A stretch of 64,000 nucleotides of DNA, from positions 5,766,001-5,830,000 of the forward strand of contig CAJSYZ010000005.1 in the NCBI GenBank assembly GCA_910574455.1. Reading direction: 5' to 3'. Every line of letters begins with the position of its first letter. The first letter of the stretch is position 1. The notes under the pieces are model-generated. The model made no database searches and was not told where the DNA came from. It saw only the letters and a list, made by a program, of their open reading frames with translations. The position numbers and the translations under genes were made by a program. Shown here piece after piece: positions 36,501-46,803 of the stretch. The DNA is from Trichaptum fuscoviolaceum (taxonomy: Eukaryota > Basidiomycota > Agaricomycetes > Hymenochaetales > Trichaptaceae).

Positions 36501-38228
36501 GAAGGAGAGTCTCAGCAAAGGTTGTCTTCAATCTAAGACCATGTGCATTCTCAAAGATCTTCGAGAGAGATTCCATGAACTCTGCTCCGTCTTCGAAAGC
36601 CTCGGGAGGCCAGACTTTGATCTGAACATGATGAAGAGCTTTCACGAGGTATTCGTACTTGATATCTAAGTCCTTTGGAACCTGATTGGAAAGTACTGGC
36701 CCAAGTTCGGCCAAAAACCTATCCGTGACACTCTGGAACCTACAACATCTTCAATGAAGGAACAAGTACCGAGAAGAGGTGGGAATACCTAGTATTTGAA
36801 AGTGCACCGAGCAATAATGCATATAGGTCAGCATTCACCCGGTGGTTTGAGGAAGACGAAAGTAGCTTTATGTCCGGTCTTTTAAATTGATCGAATGTCA
36901 TGTCTTCGAGTTTATGGCCCATAGACTCACTCAACGCATCTCGAGGAATTGACTGCACAACTACAATCAAAGCGCGGCACATGATATATATGCCTGCAAG
37001 ATTCTTCCGCTCGTTGAGAATGCTAATCATCTCTTGAGGCCTGATAAGACGTGAATATGGTGTTGATGAGGATGAATGATAACGAATGATATCTCCAGAG
37101 ACGTTCTCGACTTGTGATTTGCGCCAGCGCATTATCGAATCGATGACAGGCTTCGTGGTCTTGATTGCAATTCGTCCGAGTGATTGAAGGAGACCGTCCA
37201 GAGTCGAGTCAACACCCTGACCCATGAATTCATTCAAGGATGGCTCGCGTTCTAGTGGCTCTTTCAAAAATTTCTCAATCTTATCTTCTACGCTTGCAGC
37301 AAAACGTATAAAGACAGCATGGAGAGCAAACTCAGAGGGCGTTCGCGGATCCAGAACCATCCTCTCCTCCGCATCTGAAGACGAAGGGGTGTCGATGCGA
37401 GCTACTGACCCGCCAAGCCCCTCTGGGACGCGAGGAACGGGAGGTGGTGTCGACTGTCGCGGTACAGAATGGCTGAGACCAAACGAATAGTCACTCCCCC
37501 CATCCGAGTTGTGAAAAAGTGAGCCTGTATGCGAATGCTGAGAGCGCATAGCTGAGTGACCCCTTGACTTGGACGTCCCGCGAGCATGTCTGTGTTCAGC
37601 TGAGGTTGAGCCAGGAGTGGGTGGCCGCGGAAACGCATGTGGGGGACTTGCATTGACAGAGGGTCGACGAACAGACGGGGAGGGTGAATGATAAGCGAGT
37701 GATGATGCCGAGCGACCGAATGGATTCTTCAGTGCAGGGAGTGCTTGTCGGTCTAGCGCAGGTACAGGGGGTGCTTGGGGGTCTGACGCCTTAACGCTAC
37801 TCTTGAAGGCGTTACGAAGCGACGCGAAAGAAGACTTCTTCGTGAAAGGCGTGGTGGTCGTTAAGGATGTTTGAGAAGAGTTCGCATATGAGTTCGCGGA
37901 AACGATGGACCGTGCAGGCGTCGAGCTTGACGGCGTTGGAAACGAGAAAGTTGAATCCTCCGACGCAGCTGAATCTTGTCGGGAATGAAAGTAGTCACGG
38001 TCACCTCCAGAAAGCCCTCTGTCATTGTTCGCAGTTGGAGTTAGGAGTGTCGGTGACTCCGAACCTGACGAAGAGTTAAAGCCAAAAGCGTTCGCACTGC
38101 GACCAAATGGTATTGCTTGGGTGCCGAAGTCATCGTCGTCAAAGTCTGCAGGTGTTTTAGCTTGATAACTCCAAACAAGAATGAAGAACAATACCTGGAA
38201 TAGTGATCTGGTTCAGGCCGTCTGTCAT
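30582..38228 (-). CDS. mor2: Cell morphogenesis scaffold Mor2/Tao3/Pag1 (Furry family)
   Basis: Minus-strand gene in about seven exons, roughly 2,450 residues, the usual size for fungal Furry proteins. The ATG at 38228 lies in a 34-nt first exon (38195-38228). A 49-nt intron then gives ITIPDFDDDDFGTQ, a natural N-terminus. Next come a Ser/Pro-rich disordered region (~residues 20-250), the MOR2-PAG1 N-terminal domain (FIRFAASVEDKIEKFL, PRYWNVAYPLAVTCLCVAPQ), the middle helical repeats (33780-36170) and the C-terminal domain (30582-33527, RRLALDILDAV, LFQLRETRNPVDRL). The acidic end is DESDDDSDSSDFDMD. Furry proteins bind and activate NDR kinases (Cbk1/Orb6) in the RAM/MOR network controlling polarised growth and septation. 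Introns of ~47-60 nt all keep frame. The final codons (GQLGR) are less certain: an adjacent frame would end SWDDEY. Confidence 0.92.
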
Positions 38229-38448
38229 TTCAACAATCCGTCTAACAACATGAGAATATCCGCCTTCCTATGTTATAGTCTACAGAAGATCCAAATCCGA
38301 GTCCCAAGTTTATTGGGAATTGCGGGTATATTGACGGTGGCGAGTGGACGGAGGAGAAGTTGGTCGTCGTTGAGTTGCTTGGTACCAGTACGAACGGCAT
38401 TTGATTACATAACTTAAACTTCTACTACTACTACTAGTAGTAAGCAAA
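38229..38448. promoter_or_regulatory. Upstream region of the Mor2/Furry gene
   Basis: About 220 bp upstream of the minus-strand start. It holds no convincing gene; a 78-residue plus-strand frame overlaps the first exon in antisense. A run of CTACTACTACTAGTAGTA lies next to the adjoining MITE. Confidence 0.35.
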
Positions 38449-38595
38449 ACCCTCCCACGGTTCGGATTGGCTAAAGCCTCAGGGTCTCTGCAAAGTTTGC
38501 AGACCCTTAATCCTCTCGTTAGGGACGGGAGGATTAAGGGTCCACCAAACTTCTCACGGACCCTGAGGCTTTAGCCAATCCGCCCGTGGGAGGGT
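38449..38595. mobile_element. Hairpin MITE, copy 2
   Basis: The arms ACCCTCCCACGG…GATTGGCTAAAGCCTC and their complement (38449-~38487 with ~38558-38595) form a long stem. An inner palindrome around CCCTTAATCCTC / GAGGATTAAGGG adds a second stem, so the element can fold almost completely. Its outer arm sequence is shared with copies at 712-834 and 38656-38826. It lies in the Mor2-to-F-box intergenic region and has no coding capacity. Confidence 0.7.
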
Positions 38596-38655
38596 CTGAG
38601 TAGGAGACTGTGTTACTACTACTAGTATGTAATAGGCTCAGGCTCAGGCTCTTTT

Positions 38656-38826
38656 CCAGTCTCCTCCTCAGACCCTCCCACGGGCGGATTGGCTAAAGCC
38701 TCAGGGTCCGTGAAAAGTTTGCTGGACCCTTAATCCTCCCGTTAGAAAAGGGTCCCCCTCAACTTTACAATGACCCTGAGGCCTCGGCCTCTTCCGAACC
38801 GTGGGAGGGTTTGGGTAGGAGACTGG
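38656..38826. mobile_element. Hairpin MITE, copy 3
   Basis: Terminal inverted repeats begin CCAGTCTCCT and end AGGAGACTGG. The left half resembles copy 2 (GGCGGATTGGCTAAAGCC) and the right half resembles copy 1 (GGCCTCTTCCGAACCGTGG), so the two arms come from different sub-families. Only 60 bp separates it from copy 2. Confidence 0.7.
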
Positions 38827-39276
38827 CTCTTTTCAAGCTCCGCTAACTTGAACTTAAACTTGAAAGCAACACGGTGCATGCCGCTCTGCCAGTCATCAAG
38901 TCTCCGTAGATCTCCCCTATGTCATACGCTTTAGACGTCAAGAAGCCCGTTGTATAGGCGAACAATCGACATGCGGATAACATATACATATCAGTTGAGT
39001 CCTGTGAACTATATCACTTCTCAAACAAGATGCGAGCTCATCTCTAGAACATGTTCCGGATTAAATGCCGCAAAGCTTAGTACACGCATTTTTTGTACAT
39101 CGTCACTGTTCCGATACAAATACTCATGATCCGGTGATAGACGTCTAAGAAAACACTCCTCAGTACATGCCTAACTGCATCTACACTACGGTTCCGTAAA
39201 CTTTAAAGGCAAGGCGATTTCTGAACACACTCAAAGGAGAACGAATCATTTACATGCTCCATACGTAGCCTTATGT
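38827..39276. other. Upstream region of the F-box gene
   Basis: About 450 bp without a gene. It contains AACTTGAACTTAAACTTGAA near 38845, one of the dispersed TTCAAGTT-type motifs. No clear TATA box was found. Confidence 0.4.
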
Positions 39277-40488
39277 ATGGCTACTGTCATGAGCGGCATC
39301 TCGAGATTGCCTCCAGAGATCCTTGATAAAATAGTTGGATACGTTGAAGCCTGGCGTTACGACCAACTCTTCCTCCCGCAGGCCCCTCTGACACACTTAC
39401 TAAGGGTTTGTAAGTTGTGGCAGTCGATTTCTGAGCGTCGGCTCTACCGGTCAATCTCGATTGGCTTCGACTTCCGGTCCATCGTTGTCCCTGAAGAGGA
39501 CCGCGAGCTCAACGCACGAAAGCGCCGCATCAATGGAATAGTCTGCGAGTTGCTTGGAACCCTCCGGAAAAACTCCCGGCTTGCCTCCCTTGTTAGGCGG
39601 CTGCGTCTTAACGTGATGGACTTTCGAAGCCGCGAGCTGTCGCAGCATTGTGTGGAGATCCTGCGTCTGTGCGTAGTCGTTGACTCTGTCCATATATTTG
39701 GGTATCATCCGGACGATGCCGCAGCCTTCGTCGACGCAATTAGACCAAAGTCTCTCGTCGCCCTCATCGTTAGTGGGCGAGGACGAGGTGGTGACGGATG
39801 TGGACCATTATGCTCTTTACCTGAGCTGTTGGAGATAATGGCGGGCTGGCCGCACTTAAAGAGCGTGCAGTTTTCCCATGCTGCTTTATCTCCTTCAAAA
39901 GGACACTCGGTCGTCCCTCACAAAGCATGTACTCAACTCCATACCATCGACGTTCCATCTGGTCCCAGGTTCTCCGGCCACCACTTACGTGTTCTGCTCT
40001 CAATGTGCCCGATCGGTGTCAAGAAACTCCACATAATGCTTTCCAACGATGCCGATTCAGTTGCGGCATTATGTGAGTGTCTGTATGCATGGGCATCAAC
40101 ATTGGTCGATCTCAGGATAGCATTCCCGAGAGTCGTTTACGACAGCCGTCCTCCCAGTCTGTCAGAAGCAATTTCGCGCCTAGCAATCCTAGAAAGGCTT
40201 CACATAGTCCCCGTCTTGATTCACAGCCACTGTCTTGCGAATCTACCACGACTTACGGAGCTGGTTTTCTACACCAATAGGAGTGGAATAGACGATTTCA
40301 CTAGTGCGTTGGGCGGCCAGCATAGCTTTCCATCACTCCGAGTACTGAAATGCATGCTTGCCTTCGACTCAAGTGAGATGGACTTGAGTAACCTATATGC
40401 ACAAATTAAGAACTTGTGCAATTCTCTTAGCATTGCATTCACTATGTCCACGACCCGTAGGATTAAACGACGTACAATGATACATTAA
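39277..40488 (+). CDS. F-box domain protein with leucine-rich C-terminal region
   Basis: A single intronless frame of 403 residues. The N-terminus (SRLPPEILDKIVGYVE … LLRVCKLWQSISERRLYRSI) is a typical F-box: L-P-x-E-I-L at the start, then V-C-K-x-W and an L-Y-R-S element. The rest has irregular leucine-rich repeats such as LVALIVSGR, HLKSVQFSHA and LRVLKCMLAFD. F-box proteins recruit substrates to SCF ubiquitin ligases through Skp1; Agaricomycetes have large, fast-evolving families of this type. The start at 39277 is preceded by TTATGT, and a second ATG lies 12 nt downstream, so the true start is slightly uncertain. The substrate is unknown. Neighbours give no hint. Confidence 0.75.
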   Translation: MATVMSGISRLPPEILDKIVGYVEAWRYDQLFLPQAPLTHLLRVCKLWQSISERRLYRSISIGFDFRSIVVPEEDRELNARKRRINGIVCELLGTLRKNSRLASLVRRLRLNVMDFRSRELSQHCVEILRLCVVVDSVHIFGYHPDDAAAFVDAIRPKSLVALIVSGRGRGGDGCGPLCSLPELLEIMAGWPHLKSVQFSHAALSPSKGHSVVPHKACTQLHTIDVPSGPRFSGHHLRVLLSMCPIGVKKLHIMLSNDADSVAALCECLYAWASTLVDLRIAFPRVVYDSRPPSLSEAISRLAILERLHIVPVLIHSHCLANLPRLTELVFYTNRSGIDDFTSALGGQHSFPSLRVLKCMLAFDSSEMDLSNLYAQIKNLCNSLSIAFTMSTTRRIKRRTMIH

Positions 40489-41506
40489 TAGTTAATCGTG
40501 TATATTTAATCAATAAACATGTATATGCCTTTCTTACCACTCGAGCATGAATCACGATCGAGCTCAGTCTCTTCAGAGATATAGTAGTAGTGCAGGCTGA
40601 CAAGATACAATCTGAGTTTCTTCCAGTTCGAGAGGTTAGCAGTTTTTTTTTTATCTATTTGTCCAAGACAACTTTAAGGAGTGCTTTCCCTAACTGTCTA
40701 AATGCAATCTACTCCCCCTGCTCGCCTATTATTATGTTCAATATTTGCGACGACTTGGAGGAGAAAAGCAAGCATGAAATCAATGGTAGCCTGAGTACTA
40801 CAACTACTAGTAGTGACTACTACAATCTTGACTCGGAAGGACTCAAAAAGGACCAATCGTCACCTTAGCTCAAGACGAAGGAGAAGCTGAAGTTCTGAAC
40901 ACTAAATCTTGATGCTTCAAGTATGTATTTCTAGCTTGCGGAAGACTCTTTCCGATGGAAACTCTGCTTTCTTTTCTGTAAAGTGCCTGTATTCGTATCT
41001 ACTCATTAATGTGCACTAAAAACCATATGGTCTGGTTATGCATGGAAAAGCAATGTGTATGTGATCTGTGGCGTTCTAAGAACAACTTGGACTCGACTGC
41101 GCTGAATGATTACTAGTAGTAGGGAAAGCCAGAACGCGTGTTCAAGGCGGCCGTGTACTCTTGGGCCTACACTGGCATCATGATATGACTAATCTTAGCT
41201 TTCTCATTCTATTCGAATATGGTTTGTTTGGAGGGGTGTAAATGAGAAGTAAGGTGTTCTACAACCAGCAGCGCACAGCGTAGCAACACTACGATCGGAT
41301 TTCAGCTAGTGCGCATGAGTGCCGCCAGTTTTGAGCTCAACATCTATGTATTTAAGTAGATACACTACGTAGTTACTTGAGACCAGACATAACCAAGAAA
41401 AAAAAAACACTGGGAGAACCAGATAGGAAAGTAAGGAAGCAAATACCAATATAAAAGAAGTTTGCAAGTCCCTCCCAGTCGCTGGGTAACGCAAGTTTCC
41501 TCATGA
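40489..41506. other. Intergenic region
   Basis: About 1 kb between convergent genes. It contains several copies of CTACTAGTAG (40585, 40800, 41110) and one ACACTGGCATC, motifs shared with the transposon-rich right third. No gene or RNA is supported. Confidence 0.4.
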
Positions 41507-43113
41507 CTATCCTCGGCTAGGCTCCAAGTAGCCGTATGGGTCGTTCGAAGCTCTCACCATGACGTTCTCGTTTAAAGTCTGCCCGAATAGCTTGCGGTTC
41601 AGTACGGCCACCAGAATGCGTCTGATGCTGAGGCTCTCCTCTTGCCCATTCTTGTGCACGGCCCAAAAACCGATGAGGATGCAGATGACCGTAACACCTA
41701 TGGCAATCCCGTACGATACGAACAGCTGCATCGGGTTGTAATCGTAGGTCACAGTGGAGTACAAGCATTCTAATTGCGTCGACAACATCGTCCCACCAAG
41801 GGGGTTCGAAAGCATGCTGATGCTGACATTTTGCATGAGTGTTGGTAGCGAATACAGTACTTCTGGGTCCCATTTCCAAGTCTTGCTTCCATCTGGATTC
41901 GGACCGCCGAGGGCGCTATAGAAAACGTTATGGTTGTTGCTATCAGACAGCGAAACGGCGATCATCTTGTCAACGTCCACCACTCCGTATCCATTCAGAT
42001 GTTGGGCAAGCGCGAGGGCGACAGTATACATTCCAAGCGCATCGGGATCAGATTGTGCATCATTAAGATTGAGGGCCTGGTTGAAAGTAGTGCTCTTGAC
42101 GTCAACTGACGTGATCGAGCCGTTGTGCTGGATGTGGGTGTCGTATGTTGTATTGTAGACGTTGCAAGTAACAGCTTCATAGTCCAACATGTAGCCTTCT
42201 GCGGTGGCAATTACGATGACAGGAAGTTGATGTCCCCCGGCCCAGATGAGAACGTCGGTGGTCGAACTCCCTGCGGTAAAATTCGCCCAGGGAAAGGTGT
42301 CCGTAGTGTTGCTACAGTTCATCCCCGGCCCGTTGAACACGAGATCGTACGCACATGTTCCACAAGGGCTCGGAGGAGGGATGAGGTCTCCGATGAAAAG
42401 ATTCTGTAGCGTCATCTTCTTAACCGCTGGAGATGGTGTCCATGTGTTATCGGCCGTAGATCCAAGACTGCCACTTGACATATTCACCAAGGGAATGGTG
42501 CATGGTGCTTTGAACGCATAGTCAGCGGTGGTAGTTCGGAGAGAGCCAGGAGCGAAAACCGTAACCAAGGTCATAGCTGCGCTGACGAGTGCCAGTAGGG
42601 GCAGCCTCCACGCCGCTTTCCACGCCTCCCAAGACGCAGGATGAATCGGGCTTGACTGGCACTCGATCACAGCTTCGATATGTTTAATTGGGTGGAATTT
42701 GTGCCGTAGGCTGTACCACAAGAACTGGACAAAAACGATGCCAATGGCGGTTCCGAAGGCAAAGCAAGCTGCAGAAGCTATAGCATTTCCTGCAGCTCCG
42801 ATCAAGGCTTGCTCGGAGAGCTCCAATCCTGAATACGACTTCGTGTTGACGCGCCGGCCGTTGAGACAGAAACACATTACATGATGCAGGACCATAGCGA
42901 TGATTCCTACGAAGAGATAGGCAACCATCTGGAACCTTGCACTATTGTACCAGCGATACCTGGGAAGAAGTTCGTCCGCACGATGAACGACCTTTTCATC
43001 GTCAACTTCATAGTCAGATCCATACAATGGCCCAGAGTCTATGACAGATGGTAGTCAGTTCAATCATGACCGATTTTTGCGAGAGGACAAGACTCACCTT
43101 TAGAGGGGCTCAT
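41507..43113 (-). CDS. Membrane glycoprotein of unknown function
   Basis: Two exons (43098-43113, 41507-43038) give 515 residues. The first exon encodes only MSPSK; its 59-nt intron has GTGAGT…CATAG ends. Hydrophobic segments are seen near MVAYLFVGIIAMVLHHVMC, ACFAFGTAIGIVFVQFLWY and LLALVSAAMTLVTVF. A ~270-residue loop follows with many N-glycosylation sequons (NMS, NCS, NTT, NFT, NTTY, NGS, NVS) and paired cysteines (PCGTCAY). A final helix is IAIGVTVICILIGFWAV, before a short basic cytoplasmic tail. This layout suits a plasma-membrane or secretory-pathway protein with a large lumenal/extracellular domain. Proteins of this plan are common in mushroom genomes but have no assigned function. 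No catalytic motif is seen. Confidence 0.8.
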
Positions 43114-44673
43114 GTTGTTATAAGTCGCTGGTCTGGCGAGACCATGCTTTCCGCGAGATATATAAGCTATGACAAGACAATTCACATTTGCAATAGTATA
43201 GTCGGCTCGTTCGTAGGCGCTCGACGGAGTCTATACAACTGTCTACTCTTCAAGAAATATATTCAATAAGCGCTGAGAATACAACCATAGAACTTGAGCT
43301 CACCTCCATTTCAGCGGGCGAAAATATGCCCCCCCCCCCATTGCAACATCCATTAAATCCTATAGATAAGGCCATTATAGGGGCATTGGGAGTAAAAGAA
43401 AGGCGTATTCTTTCTCATCGTTGACGCTGAGACGCCTATCAGCGCAGAATCGAGAGGAACAGCAAAGTTCAGAATTAAACTTGAGACAAGCAATTTACGA
43501 CGCTTCTTGTTTTTCCAGGCACAGAGTCTAGGTCTATTGCAAATTACCAGCGGATCAGTATGTCGAACTAACGATAATCTATCCAGGGTTTGTATAGACT
43601 TACACGCGCATGTACACAAACGAGGCCTGTTCGTATTCGACGGGAAGGAGTAGCCGATAGCACTCCGAGTCGAACTTTGCGTTGAAGGTGAAATCTTGCC
43701 AAGAGCACTTATCACGTTATTGAACGCCATCATACTAGCCTCAACTGCATCAGGACTCTAAAGTGAAGCGTAGGACATTGATTAGCCATCGTAAACCCTC
43801 CAACTGCAGTCAATTTTGAGGGGCACATCGTCTTGTTAACCGAGCCTTGTATATGCATTGTGAGTTTGCGGTCTGCAAAGAGGTCGCGAGAGCGAGACAT
43901 CGTGTTTATTGATCGTTATCAACAGAAAAACATCGGAGAAATAGGATCGGTAAGGGCGAAAATTTGTAACGGAGCCAAATTTTGAGCTCAATGAGATCAA
44001 AATCGGCCATTAATTTACAATACTAATCAGGAGAAATTGTATTGCCTTTAAGTACGATTCAGAGCTAGTTGGTACTTACATCAGGGAAACTACTTTCTGC
44101 TGAAAGTGACTTAAGCGTTACTTAAACGTCCTGAGTGACTTGAAGTCTGAATAAGGCAAACCGCACTTATTCATGCATGTCCTCCCATTATTCAGGACCA
44201 GTTGGCTGAAATAAGGGCGAGTTGGCTGAATCAGTGCTCTAAGTGTTTCAGGCAATCTGTACCCCAGTGCTCCAGTGCTTCAGTGCTTCATCCTTTAATT
44301 ACAGCAGGAGACAAGTGTTGTAAGACAAACTGCAGTGCTCAAGAGTTCAAGTGCATAAGAATGATCCAAGTATTTCATTGCATCAGAAGTAATATAAGAC
44401 AACGGTAAGTAGCTATCAGTGCCTCAGCGTTCAAGTACATCAGTCATTTACACAAGACTAAGCATAGCAGTCACTATCATGGAACCCGCCACGACACGAT
44501 TCTGAACCACTGCCACGGGCAGTGGCAGGCCCATTTCGCTACCGTGCCTTCAATTCTGCATGTTCTTTGGCGTGCCAGTAGAAACGAAGGCTGCTCTGCG
44601 AGTCGATGGTAATAAGTTATTGAGCGCACGGACAGAGACGAAACGAAGAGGCTCACCAGTGAACGATTTGCCC
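43114..44673. other. Gene-poor stretch
   Basis: About 1.55 kb without a supported gene. A poly-C run sits at ~43329-43340. Positions 44220-44450 contain a loose repetition of CAGTGCTTCA-like decamers. A 126-residue minus-strand frame at 43353-43733 is possible but unsupported. Confidence 0.35.
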
Positions 44674-44756
44674 TTAGAAGTCTACGCAGTCCGTGGCCGA
44701 ATCCCATTTTGAAGCGTCGTCCTCCTCATTATCGCCATCTCCGCCTGGATCCTTCT

Positions 44757-44912
44757 CCGCGCCCTCGTCCGCGCCCTCGTCCTCGTCCTCGTCCGCGCCC
44801 GCGCCCTCGTCCGCGCCCTCGTCCTCGTCCGCGCCCTCGTCCTCGTCCGCGCCCTCGTCCTCGTCCGCGCCCTCGTCCTCGTCCGCGCCCTCGTCCTCGC
44901 CCTCGCCCTCAA
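44757..44912. repeat. GC-rich minisatellite (CCTCGTCCTCGTCCGCGC)n
   Basis: An approximately 18-bp unit alternates GCGCCCTCGTC and CTCGTC blocks. On the minus strand it encodes repeats of DEDEGA, matching the acidic tail of the split DUF6532-like gene. Plus-strand frames here (Ser/Ala/Pro or Arg/Pro repeats) are by-products of the repeat. Confidence 0.75.
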
Positions 44913-45141
44913 TCTTGTCAGCGCCCTCGTACCCGCTCACTCAGGTCGTCATCTCCTTTAGCATCGGCATCCTCGTCCTCTGCATCACCTTCAACATCGC
45001 TTCTATGCTCAGCTCCTTCACGCTCGTCGCCCTTATCATCGCTCCCGTCTTCCCAATTACCAGCGCCTTCGTCATACGCTTTCTCGCAGGTCGAATCTGC
45101 ATCTACGATGTCAAAGTACAAGGAAAAGTCCCTGCCAGTGA

Positions 45142-45149
45142 TACCCGAT
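45142..45149. repeat. Left target-site duplication TACCCGAT of the hAT element
   Basis: TACCCGAT lies immediately before the left terminus TAGAG, and the identical octamer follows the right terminus at 46796-46803. An 8-bp duplication is characteristic of hAT transposons. Confidence 0.85.
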
Positions 45150-46795
45150 TAGAGCATGACACGGGTGCACCTGCAGGTGTACCCGGATCCGCGAAGCGCA
45201 GGTACCTGCGCAAAAAAACTGATACCTGGATCCGACCCGGAACCGTGGGAAACGGATCCGGGTCTACCTGGACCCGTTACCTGCAGGTATTGCAGGTACC
45301 TGATAGGACCTGCAGGTAATAACTGTAAGTAGTGTAGTAATAAGATAGAAACATAATTAATAACATACCATGTATCCTGGAGGTGGACAGCCTTGCATGG
45401 ACCACGACCAGACGAAAGGGCTGGCGGAGAGACGACTGCCTCGCCGCCAGAGGATTCGGGCTTGGTCGAATCTGGATGGGCTTGAAGAGGGCGAGGAGGC
45501 GGCGGAACTGGACGATGGCGGTGAGCGCCGAGGGTTTGCGATGGTGGAAGTTGGCCAACGATGCGTACCGCTTGTGGGGCCGCATCATGAGTACAGGCGA
45601 CGGTGGGTGTTGCGGATGCTGGACGAGCGGCATGTCAAAGGCGACGAGCGGGATCAATGGTAAGATTAGTGCGAAGAAGGTAAGAAAAAAGCAAGAAAAA
45701 GACGTACCAGAAGACCACTTCAACCTCTGCAGTACGAGATTCTAGCTTGATCTTCGCCGCGTCTGCTTTGCGGTCGTCCGCGCGGACGAAAGACAAGCGC
45801 GCAGTTGGCAAGGAGGCGATCATGGCGCATGTTGTCATCGTAGTAGGCGGCTTCGAGACTTTCGAGTTAACTTGCATACTTCGAGAAAGTGTGTGCTCGA
45901 ATGATGGGACTGTCTTGCACATGCGCGCTGCGTCAAAGGCACCCTCCGTCTGTTGCGCAGGCACACCGCGGCCATAGAGCAAGATGTCGAGCTCAGAGAG
46001 GTTGGGACATACGACGACTGCGCAAGCGAAGGAGGGTGAGGAACCTGATCTAAATGGTTGCAATCGAGTGTGATGCGCAGGCGTGCAACGGAATCTTCAA
46101 CGACGGCAGCAGCAGCGGTGGCGACGGTGGCGATGATACACCCACCACTACCAAGAAGACTACAACCACGCACAAGGCATCTCCCACTCCGACACCTACG
46201 CCGACCCCCACGCCGACGCCAACTTCAACGAAGCACACTACTTCGACACACTCCTCGTCGTCTCAAGAAACGCCGACGTCGACGTCGCACAGCAGCTCTA
46301 GCCACAGCACCACACCCACTAGCCACTCTCCTTCGACAACGTCGACGGTCGCTTCAAGCTCGCGGCCGTGTTCCGTCTTGCGGTCGACCGCGCGGGCGAA
46401 GGACTGACGGAAAAGCAGACTCTGTGCTGGAGTCGACCTCGCCTGGCAGACAAGCGCGCAGTTGGTGGGGAGGCGGTCATCGGGCTCGAGGTTGTCGCTG
46501 TGGTCGGCAGCCAGTATAGCTTCCATAGGGAGCCTCGAGATAGCTCAGAGTTGAGTGGAAAGATGGTGAAAGTAGTGGTACATCGTTGCGTTCGTCGCAC
46601 TCAAGATGAGTGCACGTGATTTACCGGGTACTTGCAGGTACCCGGCCAGGTACCTGGGCAAAAAAAATCCAAACCTGGATCCGCAGGTAAGCGTGGGAAT
46701 CAGGTACCTGCGTGCGGGTGCACCTGGAACCGCAGGTATTTTGGCCCAGGTACCTGCAGGTACCCACGGATAACCTGCACCCGTGTCATGCTCTA
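45150..46795. mobile_element. Non-autonomous hAT-type element, 1646 bp
   Basis: The ends are a perfect 20-bp inverted repeat (TAGAGCATGACACGGG…; 45150-45169 and 46776-46795). TAGAG fits the hAT terminal consensus YARNG, and the element is bordered by the 8-bp repeat TACCCGAT. Both subterminal ~150 bp regions are packed with CAGGTACCTG, CTGCAGGTA and GGATCC motifs, likely transposase-binding repeats. No hAT transposase domain is present. The interior holds a diverged direct duplication (~45767-45821 and ~46378-46480, sharing AAGCGCGCAGTTGG). It also holds a frame at 46054-46407 with a Thr/Pro/Ser-rich stretch (SPTPTPTPTPTPT), possibly a captured host gene fragment. Confidence 0.8.
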
Positions 46796-46803
46796 TACCC
46801 GAT
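46796..46803. repeat. Right target-site duplication TACCCGAT of the hAT element
   Basis: Exact copy of the octamer at 45142-45149, directly following the right terminus CTCTA. Confidence 0.85.

Noticed and set aside
44693..45319. Plus-strand Ser/Ala/Pro-rich frame with hydrophobic segments
   Set aside because: It is created by the (CCTCGTC CTCGTCCGCGC) repeat and runs across the hAT insertion point. The minus-strand acidic frame is the one that is continuous with the split gene.
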